A DNA stretch of 64,000 nucleotides from Candidatus Pantoea bituminis (GTDB lineage: Bacteria; Pseudomonadota; Gammaproteobacteria; Enterobacterales; Enterobacteriaceae): positions 62,001 to 126,000 of the forward strand of contig NZ_JAGTWO010000002.1 of NCBI RefSeq assembly GCF_018842675.1, in the 5' to 3' direction. The notes under the pieces are model-generated. The model made no database searches, had not been told where the DNA came from, and saw nothing but the letters and a program-made list of their open reading frames with translations. This document shows, in pieces, positions 40,578 through 49,776 of this stretch. Made by a program: the position numbers and the translations under genes. How positions within the stretch are numbered: position 1 is the stretch's first letter; each line of letters opens with the position of its first letter.

Positions 40578-40790
40578 AATTGCCCGCTCACCTGTGTGAC
40601 CAACTGATATAAACAGCCAGACTTAAGCCATGCTTAAGTGTAATAAGCTGGCTGACAAATTAATCATGGCACATTAATAGGGATTTACACTGCCGGGCGA
40701 TAAAAAGCACGAGGGCTGGATTTATACAGACGCCAGAGGAAGGACGGTATGCTGACAGATAAGTGATGAGCAGAATCTGTACATGTCTGT

Positions 40791-40823
40791 ACACAGGCTG
40801 TCCACTTTTTCTGTGGATAAGTC
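40791..40823 (+). repeat. 33-bp direct repeat, copy 2
   Basis: Identical to 31731-31763, same orientation, exactly 9060 bp away, 51 bp after the stop of the Cre-like gene. Contains TGTGGATAA (inverse DnaA-box consensus). Homology ends abruptly on the right and fades gradually on the left. Confidence 0.85.
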
Positions 40824-40873
40824 GGGTCGTTAAGCGAGTCGGTTTAGCGCTTCAGAATGCCATTGCTATACAT

Positions 40874-41902
40874 TTAGCCTGAGTGCTTTTCCATGAAGTC
40901 CACCATGGCACCTTTGTGCGCGTCAACATGGCGGATGTAGCGCATCAGGGTCTCCGGCTTTTTCCACGTTCCTTCCTGCATGATCTGCGCAACCGGATAG
41001 CCCTGTCCGGCCATGTCCTGTGCAGCACCAACGCGTGCACTGTGTCCGCTCCAGCCGCTGTAGCGATTCTTGTTGTTCGCTCTAAACTGCTCGGCTGAAC
41101 CCGACGTGCGCCAGGCCCGGGCAAAGATATCTTCAAGGGCGCGCGTGCTTAACGGCGCGTCAGATGAAAGCTGCGCCCGGTTTGAACGGTGCACACGACT
41201 GAATAAAAACGCATCCGGCTCGGCCGCCAGGCCAGCCGCGCTGATCCACTCTGCCAGCCGCTGCGTAGGCAGGGTACTCAGCGCCTTGATCAGTCCGCCG
41301 GTCTGTACGATGGTTTTGGTCCACGCCACATCTAGAATGATGCGACCGTCCGGCGCCCGCGTAACATCTCTCACGCGCAGGCGCGACAGCTCGCTGATAC
41401 GCAGAAGCGTGGCGTAAGCCACATGCAGGAACGCCAGGTCGCGGACTTCCTGCAGCCGTGCTGAGCCTGACCACTGCGCATCCAGCGCCAGCAGATCGGG
41501 CAGGCGGAAGGGAACGGCCTGCCCGGCGCGCTCGCCCGCGATGACGGCCGTACGATTTATCTTCTTTATCGTGCGGAAAACCAGCGGCGAAGAGTTAGGC
41601 GGCGTCAGTCCGGCGTTACGGTGTAACATCGAAATCAGCGCGGCATGTGCATTAACGGTTGATGAAGCCCGCCCGCTTGCCTGCAGGAACGTCAGGTAAT
41701 CGCGCAGATCGGCGGAAGACATCGGCAAAAAGGTCCTCTGGTTATCATCCGCCCACCGGTTGCAGGTGCGCATGACGCTCAGCAGCTGTCGCCAGGTATT
41801 GGGCGAAAACGCCTCCCTGTCCTGAACAAACTCCCTTAACCGCTCCCGGATGTCAGCATCGCCGGTGGCGCTAAGCGCCGCCAGCTGAGTCATTTTTGTC
41901 AT
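40874..41902 (-). CDS. cre: Cre-family tyrosine recombinase
   Basis: About 342 residues, strikingly like phage P1 Cre over its whole length: FVQDREAFSPNTWRQLLSVM (Cre has FRDRQAFSEHTWKMLLSV), LRDYLTFLQASGRASSTVNA, DLAFLHVAYATLLRISELSR and YSGWSGHSARVGAAQDMAG. All catalytic residues are seen: Arg in TLLRISE, Lys in WTKTIV, HSAR, Trp in GTWKKPE and Tyr in LMRYIRHVD. ATG 41902 matches the Cre start. A perfect 34-bp lox-type site lies 154 bp upstream. It should resolve plasmid dimers. A Cre-like enzyme from Pantoea (Panto/pox) has been described and may be close. Frame intact. Confidence 0.93.
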   Translation of the reverse strand: MTKMTQLAALSATGDADIRERLREFVQDREAFSPNTWRQLLSVMRTCNRWADDNQRTFLPMSSADLRDYLTFLQASGRASSTVNAHAALISMLHRNAGLTPPNSSPLVFRTIKKINRTAVIAGERAGQAVPFRLPDLLALDAQWSGSARLQEVRDLAFLHVAYATLLRISELSRLRVRDVTRAPDGRIILDVAWTKTIVQTGGLIKALSTLPTQRLAEWISAAGLAAEPDAFLFSRVHRSNRAQLSSDAPLSTRALEDIFARAWRTSGSAEQFRANNKNRYSGWSGHSARVGAAQDMAGQGYPVAQIMQEGTWKKPETLMRYIRHVDAHKGAMVDFMEKHSG

Positions 41903-41937
41903 GTTTGCCTGTTTAATGAACGAAACTGTTGTTGATC

Positions 41938-41996
41938 GCGCTACGTGAATTCTGGAAAGAAAGACGGGGGATAACCCGCCAGAATTCACGTAGCGC
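41938..41996. repeat. 18-bp perfect inverted repeat in the cre leader
   Basis: GCGCTACGTGAATTCTGG (41938-41955) and its exact complement (41979-41996), 23 bp apart, starting 36 bp upstream of the cre start codon. Too far and too long for a typical terminator. It may be an operator controlling cre or an mRNA hairpin. Confidence 0.75.
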
Positions 41997-42055
41997 TGCC
42001 GGTTTTCTGCGCCGCCTGAATGCGCCCATCTTATCGCAACGAGCTTGCCTTTGTC

Positions 42056-42089
42056 CTAACTTCGTATAAGTATAATTATACGAAGTTAG
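42056..42089. other. lox-type recombination site, perfect 13-8-13 structure
   Basis: Left arm CTAACTTCGTATA (42056-42068), spacer AGTATAAT (42069-42076), right arm TATACGAAGTTAG (42077-42089), an exact complement. The arms equal the P1 loxP arms (ATAACTTCGTATA) except for the outermost base, changed symmetrically in both arms. The spacer differs from loxP (GCATACAT), so it would not recombine efficiently with loxP. Placed beside the cre homologue as in P1. Confidence 0.93.
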
Positions 42090-42120
42090 TTATTTAATCG
42101 GTAGGAAAGGGACTGGGTTT

Positions 42121-42138
42121 GTATAAGTGTAATTATAT
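42121..42138 (+). repeat. Degenerate second lox core
   Basis: GTATAAGTGTAATTATAT matches 42064-42081 of the lox site at 16 of 18 positions, including most of the spacer, but the outer arm halves are lost. Offset 57 bp. Possibly a vestigial tandem lox or part of an accessory region. Confidence 0.55.
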
Positions 42139-42449
42139 AAGTCCAGAAAAATGAATATATGGACCATTACTATCGCGTTGTATTTACTTAAGTTATATCT
42201 AACTTGGAAATGGCAGTTCAGGCAATTGAAGCACTACTAGGTAAAACAAGGGGACCAAAGGTGATGCTGCAAGCACGTTCTATACTATCTCAGTAAAAAT
42301 TATTTGAGTGCATTCAATAGCTTGGACTAGGTAGGAGCCTACATATCCTTTCCCACAAAGGCGTTAGTGCTCAATGAACTGATAGGTTACAATAAGGCGT
42401 TATCGAGTGTGGCAGAGAGCAGTTTCTAGAAAATTTAGGAGTTCAATAA

Positions 42450-43577
42450 ATGCACGAAAAAGATAATTATGAAGATGCTATTGAGCTTGAGAATCAAGAT
42501 GAACTTGAGTTGACCTCGCATCCGCATCAAATGGACACTGATACGGAAGTGCGCATTGCCAAAGAACAATCGAGCGTATTTGAATTATTGAGAAAAGAGA
42601 GCAACGGAAAATTAGTCTTAGCACCTGACTTTCAGAGAAAAGATGTATGGGACAAAAAACACCAATCCGAGTTAATTGAATCAATATTAATGGGGATTCC
42701 TATACCATTAATTTACCTTTTTGAAGATGAAAATGGAATTCGTCAAATTATTGATGGCAAACAACGCGTGTCGGCTCTTAAAGAATATCTAAACAATAGA
42801 TTCCGTTTGACTGACTTATCAATGTTTCCTAAATTGAAAGGAAAGAAGTTCTCAGACATCCCACAATTGCTTCAGTCCAAGCTAGAAGATTATCAATTAC
42901 ATTGCTATATAATCCAACCGCCAACTCCAGAACACGTAAAATTCAATATTTTTGAGAGAGTTAATCGCGGAGGTATAAATCTTAACAAACAAGAGATGAG
43001 GCATGCGCTATATCAAGGTAAAGCGACTGATTTGATTCAAGACCTGGCGGAAAGTTATGAATTTAAGCTATCTACTGGCGGTGGAGTTAAACCTGAAAGG
43101 ATGAGAGACCGGTATTTAGTTCTTCGGTTCGTCAGCTTTTATTTATTGATGACCGAAAGGAATCCTTTTATTCATTATCGTTCTGATATTGATACTTTCT
43201 TGGCCTCAACCATGAAGTTTATAAATTCGAAAGCTACCGATGGTACAATTGAAAAAATCAAAGAGGCTTGTTTAAAAGGCATGGGAAACATCTATCATCT
43301 AATGGGAGGTGAGGCCTTCCGATTCAAGCCAAAGTCTGGTGGCAATAGAAGGCCAGTAAACATGGGCCTTTTCGAAATGCTTGTCTTTGCATTCAGCTTT
43401 GTTGATGCAGATAAGTTAGGGAATTATGAGATAGAAGATTATATAGATGATTTTAAAAGTAACTTTGAAGAACTTGGCATATTTTCAGGTTCAATTGACA
43501 CAAATGAATATGTAAAAATCAGATTTGATTTCGCGGCCGAAATAACAAAGGGCTTAAAAAATGCTTACTCAAGTTAA
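42450..43577 (+). CDS. DUF262-domain (GmrSD-N/ParB-like) protein, first gene of a three-gene AT-rich operon
   Basis: 375 residues. An acidic N-terminus (25% D/E over the first 30 residues), then the DUF262 core: LVLAPDFQRKDVWDKKHQSE, IPIPLIYLFEDENGIRQIID followed by GKQRVSAL (the DGxQR catalytic loop) and FNIFERVNRGGINLNKQEMR. DUF262 proteins hydrolyse NTPs and feature in type IV restriction (GmrS) and other defence systems. No C-terminal DUF1524 HNH nuclease is present. It overlaps the ATPase gene by 17 bp. GC content is far below the flanking genes. Confidence 0.85.
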   Translation: MHEKDNYEDAIELENQDELELTSHPHQMDTDTEVRIAKEQSSVFELLRKESNGKLVLAPDFQRKDVWDKKHQSELIESILMGIPIPLIYLFEDENGIRQIIDGKQRVSALKEYLNNRFRLTDLSMFPKLKGKKFSDIPQLLQSKLEDYQLHCYIIQPPTPEHVKFNIFERVNRGGINLNKQEMRHALYQGKATDLIQDLAESYEFKLSTGGGVKPERMRDRYLVLRFVSFYLLMTERNPFIHYRSDIDTFLASTMKFINSKATDGTIEKIKEACLKGMGNIYHLMGGEAFRFKPKSGGNRRPVNMGLFEMLVFAFSFVDADKLGNYEIEDYIDDFKSNFEELGIFSGSIDTNEYVKIRFDFAAEITKGLKNAYSS

Positions 43578-44610
43578 CATAAAAAATTTTAAAAGCATTA
43601 ATGACGAAAATTTAAGGCTAACACCTTTAACGATATTGACTGGTACTAATTCTTCAGGAAAGTCAAGTGTAATTCAAGCAATCATGTTAATGATCATGAA
43701 CAGCACTGAAAGTAACCAATTTAGTATGGAGAGTTTGCTTAGATATGTAAGTGAGTTTAAAACCATAAGAAACAAAAGAACAAATGCGAAATTAGTTGAA
43801 ATTTCATTACGTGACAAAGATGATGAAATCCATAGTGTTATTTTTAAAGACGATGATATTTTAAAGAACAGCAAAGAACTATATTATTACGAGCAAGCAA
43901 AACATAAGCAATTGCCTGAGATTTTGTATCTCAATGCAAATAGACTTGGTGCACAAGACTTTGTTCCTTCCTCTAATCGTAGAGTAGGAGAACAAGGTGA
44001 ATTTTTGTTCTCAACTTTTGAAAAAATAAAAACTGAGATAGCTGATGAGAGCTTAATAAAATTTGAGGATTCAAAAACCATATCCTTCCAAGTTGCTGAA
44101 TGGTTAAGCTATATAACTGGAACCACTTCTGAACTAAAAACAGAAAAAGTTGGTGAGCAGATAAACATTTACTTTAGCATCAAAGATTTAGAGGGTGACG
44201 TATCTCCTTTCAATCTCGGCGCAGGCATGAGTTATATAAGTAAAGTTATTATAATTTGTCTAATGGCTAAAAAGGGCGATTTAGTAATTTTAGAGAATCC
44301 AGAAGTACAGTTACATCCTAGAGCTCAAGCTCATTTAGGAGAATTCCTTACCTTTGTTGCAAATGGTGGGGTCCAACTTATCGTAGAAACACATTGCGAG
44401 CATTTATTAAACAAAATAGCTTATCAAATATTTGACGATAAGTTTTCTCACAACGATTTGGTTATACACTATAAATCAAATGTTGAGAGTAATTTTACCA
44501 CTCTATTAATAGATGAGAATGGAAGCTATACCGACTCGAAAGGTCAGCCAACTAGTTTTCCATCAGGATTTTTTGATGCAACTCTTAATGATCTTTTGAG
44601 CATGAGGTAA
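43561..44610 (+). CDS. AAA/OLD-like ATPase (DUF3696-type), second gene of the operon
   Basis: 349 residues. Starts VNIKNFKSINDENLRLTPLT with Walker A LTGTNSSGKSSVIQAIMLM at residues 27-45. Walker B is DLVILENPEVQLHPRAQAHL near 240, followed by LIVETHCEHLLN (H-loop) near 278. No TOPRIM domain follows, unlike GajA. The C-terminus PSGFFDATLNDLLSM matches DUF3696 proteins. Likely an ABC-type DNA or nucleoprotein sensor driving its partners. Overlaps both neighbours' boundaries closely (17 bp and 2 bp). Confidence 0.88.
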   Translation: MLTQVNIKNFKSINDENLRLTPLTILTGTNSSGKSSVIQAIMLMIMNSTESNQFSMESLLRYVSEFKTIRNKRTNAKLVEISLRDKDDEIHSVIFKDDDILKNSKELYYYEQAKHKQLPEILYLNANRLGAQDFVPSSNRRVGEQGEFLFSTFEKIKTEIADESLIKFEDSKTISFQVAEWLSYITGTTSELKTEKVGEQINIYFSIKDLEGDVSPFNLGAGMSYISKVIIICLMAKKGDLVILENPEVQLHPRAQAHLGEFLTFVANGGVQLIVETHCEHLLNKIAYQIFDDKFSHNDLVIHYKSNVESNFTTLLIDENGSYTDSKGQPTSFPSGFFDATLNDLLSMR

Positions 44611-44612
44611 CT

Positions 44613-45359
44613 ATGTTAGGGAAAATGGTTTTAGACAATTCCTTATTAATTGCTTATGAAAACAAAAAAGAATCAAAAAAATTTAAACTACTAATGAGGA
44701 AATTCACACATCCTTATGCGACTAACTGGAAGCAGATTAAGTCCGCATTGAAGGAAGGTCTAGAATTACCTAACCACGTTCAAATATTGTCTCAAATGGC
44801 AGGCTTGCCGGAATATGATGATGATCTCATCACTTTGGCATCAAAAACAACATTTAAAATAATTTTAACTGAAGATGCATCCAAAAACTTTCCATATGTG
44901 TATTTTAAAAATAACATGGTTAATAAAAACATTGTTTTTTCTTTATCAAGAACTGATAGCCGGCAAGACTTGCTAAGTTATTTACAAATGATGTGCGGTA
45001 ATGCCACAAAAATAACCATTTGCGATAACTATTTCTCTGAAAACTGGGCGGAAAATAACAAACTATTTTTTCGGGTATTCCCGAGAAAAGGGTTGCAAAT
45101 TGAATATGCCGAAGTTGCATCCGGAATAAATGCAAGAGCAAATAACTTAGAAATAACCAATACATTTCTGAATACTATTTGTGGAGACTGGACATCAAGC
45201 GTATCGGTACTTCAAAAATATTCAAATTGTCACGATCGCTATTTGTTAATTGAGTCACCCGAAAGCAAAATAGAGGTGATGCTATCAAGCGGTTTTCATC
45301 ATCTTTGGAAGGCTAATCCTAAGGAGATTACTTGCGTCTTTACAGAAATCCTAACTTGA
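44613..45359 (+). CDS. Unknown protein with C-terminal HDR motif, third gene of the operon
   Basis: 248 residues with no domain I can name. The N-terminal half has PIN-like spacing of acids (VLDNSLLIAYENKKESKKFK, then LPEYDDDLITLASK, IILTEDASKNFPYV). The C-terminal half contains IEYAEVASGINARAN and NCHDRYLLIESPESKIEVML then SSGFHHLWK, a His-Asp-Arg arrangement seen in some PLD-like and MIT_C-type domains. It starts 2 bp after the ATPase stop with a GAGGTAA ribosome site. A nuclease or effector role is possible. I am not certain of either. Confidence 0.7.
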   Translation: MLGKMVLDNSLLIAYENKKESKKFKLLMRKFTHPYATNWKQIKSALKEGLELPNHVQILSQMAGLPEYDDDLITLASKTTFKIILTEDASKNFPYVYFKNNMVNKNIVFSLSRTDSRQDLLSYLQMMCGNATKITICDNYFSENWAENNKLFFRVFPRKGLQIEYAEVASGINARANNLEITNTFLNTICGDWTSSVSVLQKYSNCHDRYLLIESPESKIEVMLSSGFHHLWKANPKEITCVFTEILT

Positions 45360-45506
45360 ACAGATAACGTTGATTGTAGTCTTCTACGCTCAATTTTTGG
45401 TGATTGTAGTTAACCAGCATAGAGTGATTAGAATATTGTCGACCGGCGGCTGGCTACTCGATCCTTTGCAAACATCGCAGTAGCCGCGCCACAGACCCCA
45501 TCGGAT

Positions 45507-47490
45507 TTAGGAAGCTTTATTTGTAGATGGTAATACAGGTAAAAACTGCTTATGTTTCTGTTCTAGGTAAACAGTAGACGTATCGCGTGTAGCCTCGTAC
45601 CGAAGTTGCTCACTAAAGAAACTTAGTTTTGACCTAGCGGCATGTAGCACTTCTGCCCAAGTCATAACCCATACTTCAACGTTAGCTTCTGCGTCGTCAA
45701 GCGTTTTACCTTTAGGCCATCCTCTCATCCGCGCGCGGCGCATACCATATTCATCCATAGTGTTGGACACTGCGATAAAAGTCCATCGGGTATTAGCATG
45801 GTCAAAACGCTCATCGCTGCTAACTGCAAGGGCATACTTTTCAACTTGGCCTATAACGTCATAATCAATTTTCTGGGAGGGCCTCTTCAGCTCGACCACC
45901 AGATACTCGGTTACGCCTTCCGTAGGCTGCCTTGCTTTTGCGAACATCAAATCGATGCGCCCCTGTCGTCCGTCCGGTAAAAATACGGGGTCGTTCGATC
46001 CCTCGTCCTCACGTTTGCCCAAGTGTCTGATGTGTTTCTGCAGGACTTCTTCAAGCCGGTTTTCTGAACCTGCAAGATAGAAATCTTCACGGAAAATCCA
46101 AGCCTCCCTTTCCAGAATCTTATGCAGTTGATCCCTTTCCAAGAGTGTTTTTTGGTTTCTCTGTCATGCACAAGGTTATCCAGACCGTTGATAAAATTCA
46201 GCCTGTCTGCAACGATTTTAGATGCGCTGATGATTGACGAAAGCGAGGTGCTTTCCAGCATTTCGGCTAATTCGTCCTGCTCTTGTGCTTTCAGCTCAAG
46301 AACTTCAGTGATAATTTTCTGCACAGAGGCCGGGTTTTGTTTGATAGCTTGTGACAGGAGCATAAAAGTGAATTTTTTGGTTTTCTTATCTGATTTTTCG
46401 AAATTTTTCAGATAACTTTGAACGTTCACTGCAAGGATATCAAAAACTTTTCTTTCCACCGATGTCGTCGGGTCTTTCCCGGTATCTCCAGCATAAGGAT
46501 AGATATCCTGAGCCTTCCATTCATCAATGATTCGAGTTTTCTTCTGGAAAGCCTTATCAATAAAATAAAGCCTTGCGCGGTTGATGACGGCGTCTTTGAT
46601 TGCCTTAAGCTCCGGGACTAGGTCGCCAAGCGCCACCTCGTTGCGTTCACTAAGCGTTTTAAAATAGTCGCATCTGGCATAAAGTGTGAATTCAAATCCT
46701 GGCGCGCGGATGAGCTGCCCCAGCTTTTCTTTATGATAGGAAAAACCGAGTGAGTCGCAGTAATGAAACTCTCGCTGCACACTTTTTTACGCCATTCAAT
46801 AATCGACATTGAGACACCGGTGGTCTCATCTTCAGAGACTTCAACGTCGCCAAGGTCAAAATCAGCCTTGTCAAGCCACGCATCTCGCGGATCCAAGTCC
46901 CGCCCGTCAAAAACTAGCTTGCGGAAAGGGTACTCAGTCAGAAACAGGGCAAATTCCATAAGAAGGTCGTTATGGGAATTTTCACTCAATAGATCAATAG
47001 CATGGTCGCTGACGTTATAAATTTCGACCTGTGTCCCAGTCTGTTCGCCCGAGACTTCCGTTACATCGCCGATCACCAGATCCTTAACGCTGTTTGCATC
47101 CGCCGATATCGCATAGGCATAATGTTTTTCACCTTTTTTAGCTACCGTCTGCCAGACAATTTTTTCCCCGAGCGAAAGAGCCTTAAATCTGCCTTTCCCG
47201 TATTGGCCATGTAAAGATCTGTCGCCATTTGCCCTAGCATGTCTTTTCCAAGATTCTCCTAGGTTGCCGAAGAGTTCTGTTACTCTGGCATGTTCGATCC
47301 CTCCACCGGAATCTCTGACGAAAATGGAATCAATGTTGCCCGTTAAAGCGTGTCGGTTGATAACAACCTCCACGCGCTGAGATTTCGCATCGAATCCGTT
47401 CCAGATTAACTCACTGATAGCAGAGACTGGCTTTGCTGAGGCAATATCGGTGATGAGATCTGCGCCAGCCTTGACGGTTATTCTTGACAT
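45507..47490 (-). CDS. GHKL ATPase fused to a PD-(D/E)XK nuclease (two frameshifts)
   Basis: About 660 residues. The Hsp90-like ATPase has the N-box ISELIWNGFDAKS, G1 DSGGGIEHARV and G2 GQYGKGRFKALSLG. A helical middle follows (KIITEVLELKAQEQDELAEM). The C-terminus carries GRIDLMFAKARQ and EYLVVELKRPSQKIDYDVIG, the D...ExK nuclease core. Start MSRITVKAGADLITD at 47490 has an AGGGAAAAG site. Shifts: 46783-46788 (six A on the coding strand, seven needed for RKKSVQREF) and 46148-46153 (six, seven needed for KKTLLERDQLHKIL). MutL-like logic suggests DNA surveillance in defence. Confidence 0.8.
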
Positions 47491-47619
47491 ATCTTTTCCC
47501 TGCGGTCGCTTTTTGTAAATACTGCCATAAAGTGGCTGTCCGGTTAAGTTATTAACCGGTAACTCTTTCGGATGGGAATATCCGCGCTCCGTTGCTTTTC
47601 GAAACGTATCAGCATTGGC

Positions 47620-47989
47620 CAACTGATTCCTGATAAAGACATTTCTCTACTCCGCCAAAACTCAGCAAGAGCGCAGAGCGCCTGTCAAAGTGTTTGTGAC
47701 ACATTTATTACCTGTAGGTGAGTTCTTTAACGCCTATCCGATTAATACCCGCTGCGGCAGGATCAGTCATAAGCCGTGCTCTATGAACGGTTCCAGGGAT
47801 GTCTATCCAAGCCACAGGCGCTTTATTTTCACAAACATTAACCGGATAGCTTCGTCACCATACATTAAGCTTGCAGCAAATAAAGCCGGCGTATGCGTGA
47901 GGGATTGAGATACGATTGCCCAGGATTCAGTTCTCACTAAAGGACTGCGCGCGGAGTATTCCAAAGTGACCGGTTACCACCATGCGCGG
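47620..47989. other. Intergenic region
   Basis: About 370 bp between the GHKL gene leader and the amidohydrolase remnant. Short open frames here have no recognisable features. No repeats or terminators stand out. It may include more of the decayed amidohydrolase N-terminus. Confidence 0.4.
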
Positions 47990-49052
47990 CCAGTTCCGAA
48001 ACAAGCAGGGAAAATTTTTCCCTGTCAGTAACAAGCTTGCAAAGGAGATGCAGCCGGATGATATCTGGCAGACAATGTATTCTGGTTCGCTTGAACTGTT
48101 ACGGTCAGGCATCACTACGACTGGCGACCTCTTTGATAACATTCGTGGTCCTGCCTGGGGTGATGCTGGTTTCAGGGCGCTGTAAAAGAGCGGTATTCGC
48201 GCCATCATGTATTACGGTGGTCCAGATAAAATAACGAAAATCATGATCGATTTGTCGCACTTGGCTGAACTAAAAAAGCAGTCATCCGATCGTGTTCAAC
48301 TCGGGCTCGGCTGGCGAATTCCTGGGGACTTATCCAGCCAGCAGAACTGGGCAATACGGGATAAGGAATACAGGTTGGCTGTTCAGCACAACTTGCCGAA
48401 TCAGGTACATATCAGCGGCGATGCTCAAGCAATGTTCGATGCACTGATAGACCGTCACTATTTATCGCCATCGCTGACGATGGTTCACGCGAGCGATGCA
48501 CTCCCGAAGCAGTTGAACGCTCTGCAGAAAGCGGGTGGGGGCTGGTATTAACCCCGGTCAGCAAACAACGCGTAGGTCATTGGCTGACACTGCTCAATCA
48601 CTTCAAGAGCGTTGGAAGACAGGGGCTGGGCATAGATGGGAATGCTTTATCTGGCGGAGCTAACTTGTTCGAAGCGCTTCGCACAGCAGCGCTGACTGAA
48701 AGCGGTAAAGCAAAAAAATGAAACGCTGCCAAATCCGCGCGAACTTCTGAAGCTTGCAACGCGCCGCTCTGCTGAATCAATAGGACTGGGAACCGGCACC
48801 TTTGAAGAGGGAAAGCGGGCAGATATTCAGATAATCAATCCCAATACTCTGAACATGGCTGGATTTGGCGGTGGTGACCCGGCAGCGCTCATCGTCTACT
48901 CGGCTCAGCCAGAAAATGTGGAGACGGCCATCGTCGACGGTCTGATTATCAAAGCGGATGGTAAACTGCAGGGTGTAAATCTGGGAGAGCATCTGAGAGC
49001 CACTTATACTTCTGCTAAAAAGCTTTTGGAGCGAAGTAAATCTCAGATGTAA
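47990..49052 (+). pseudogene. Amidohydrolase (TRZ/ATZ/cytosine-deaminase type) pseudogene
   Basis: Pieces in several frames resemble one metal-dependent amidohydrolase: PDDIWQTMYSGSLELLRSGI then TTTGDLFDNI (early), LGLGWRIPGDLS, LPNQVHISGDAQ, TMVHASDALP, and near the end RSAESIGLGTGTFEEGKRAD then IQIINPNTLNM. A stop at 48183, multiple frameshifts around 48540-48780 and loss of the N-terminal HxH metal site show real decay. Lacks metal ligands needed for activity. Confidence 0.7.
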
Positions 49053-49185
49053 TGAGGCCAACAATGATGACATAGCAGGCAAGCAGAGGGGCATTACTGC
49101 CTCTCTGCAAATCATTTAATACAGCTTAGCTCTCTGTTCTTAAGTCATATCCAGTGACGTTTTATCCATTCAGTTGAAGTTAGAC

Positions 49186-49776
49186 ATGGCATTATGTCTC
49201 GACGAGATCGATAACGATTACTGGAATGCACTCGAAAACGGCGTGAAAGCACCTGAATTAAAAGGAGATCTTCCTTTGAGGTTGAAACATATAACGTCCC
49301 CATGGACAGCCTTGGACATTATTAGAACTCTTAGCATCATTGCCGGACCATCTTTGTCAGACTCGGGATTGAACGTTTTTATAGAAAATCATCCCGGAGG
49401 CCCCTATATGTCAAATATATTGAATCAATCTGGAGCCAAGTTAATCTTTGAATGGAGCGGACCTAGCAAGCGTAGTACGCTTGCGGACGGCTATCCTCCG
49501 GACATCCTGTATGACCAATTTCCCCATAGAGCCTTCATACCTGTGGGCACTAGGTCTCATTTATACTTGATTGGACTCGAATTGATGGACGGAGTTTCTT
49601 GGGAAGTAGCAGTTTCAAAACCTAAGTTCAAACTCACAAGGCCACAAAGTTGGAAGCTATGGCTACAAAGCAAACATCATCAATGGTTAGAGCGGGAGGT
49701 TGCACGTATTGAAGATGAAGTTGCTGGTATCGTAAAAAAACGGCCAACTGCCAAAATCGTCTTCCCCCGGGTGTGA
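49186..49776 (+). CDS. Unknown soluble protein
   Basis: About 197 residues (MALCLDEIDNDYWNALENG start). No hydrophobic segments or familiar motif. The sequence has scattered aromatic residues (WSGPSKRS, LQSKHHQWLEREVARIEDEV) and a Lys/Arg-rich tail. ATG 49186 is preferred over TTG 49174. The coding frame is uninterrupted in a region full of decay, which supports a real gene. No function is suggested by its neighbours. Confidence 0.5.
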   Translation: MALCLDEIDNDYWNALENGVKAPELKGDLPLRLKHITSPWTALDIIRTLSIIAGPSLSDSGLNVFIENHPGGPYMSNILNQSGAKLIFEWSGPSKRSTLADGYPPDILYDQFPHRAFIPVGTRSHLYLIGLELMDGVSWEVAVSKPKFKLTRPQSWKLWLQSKHHQWLEREVARIEDEVAGIVKKRPTAKIVFPRV

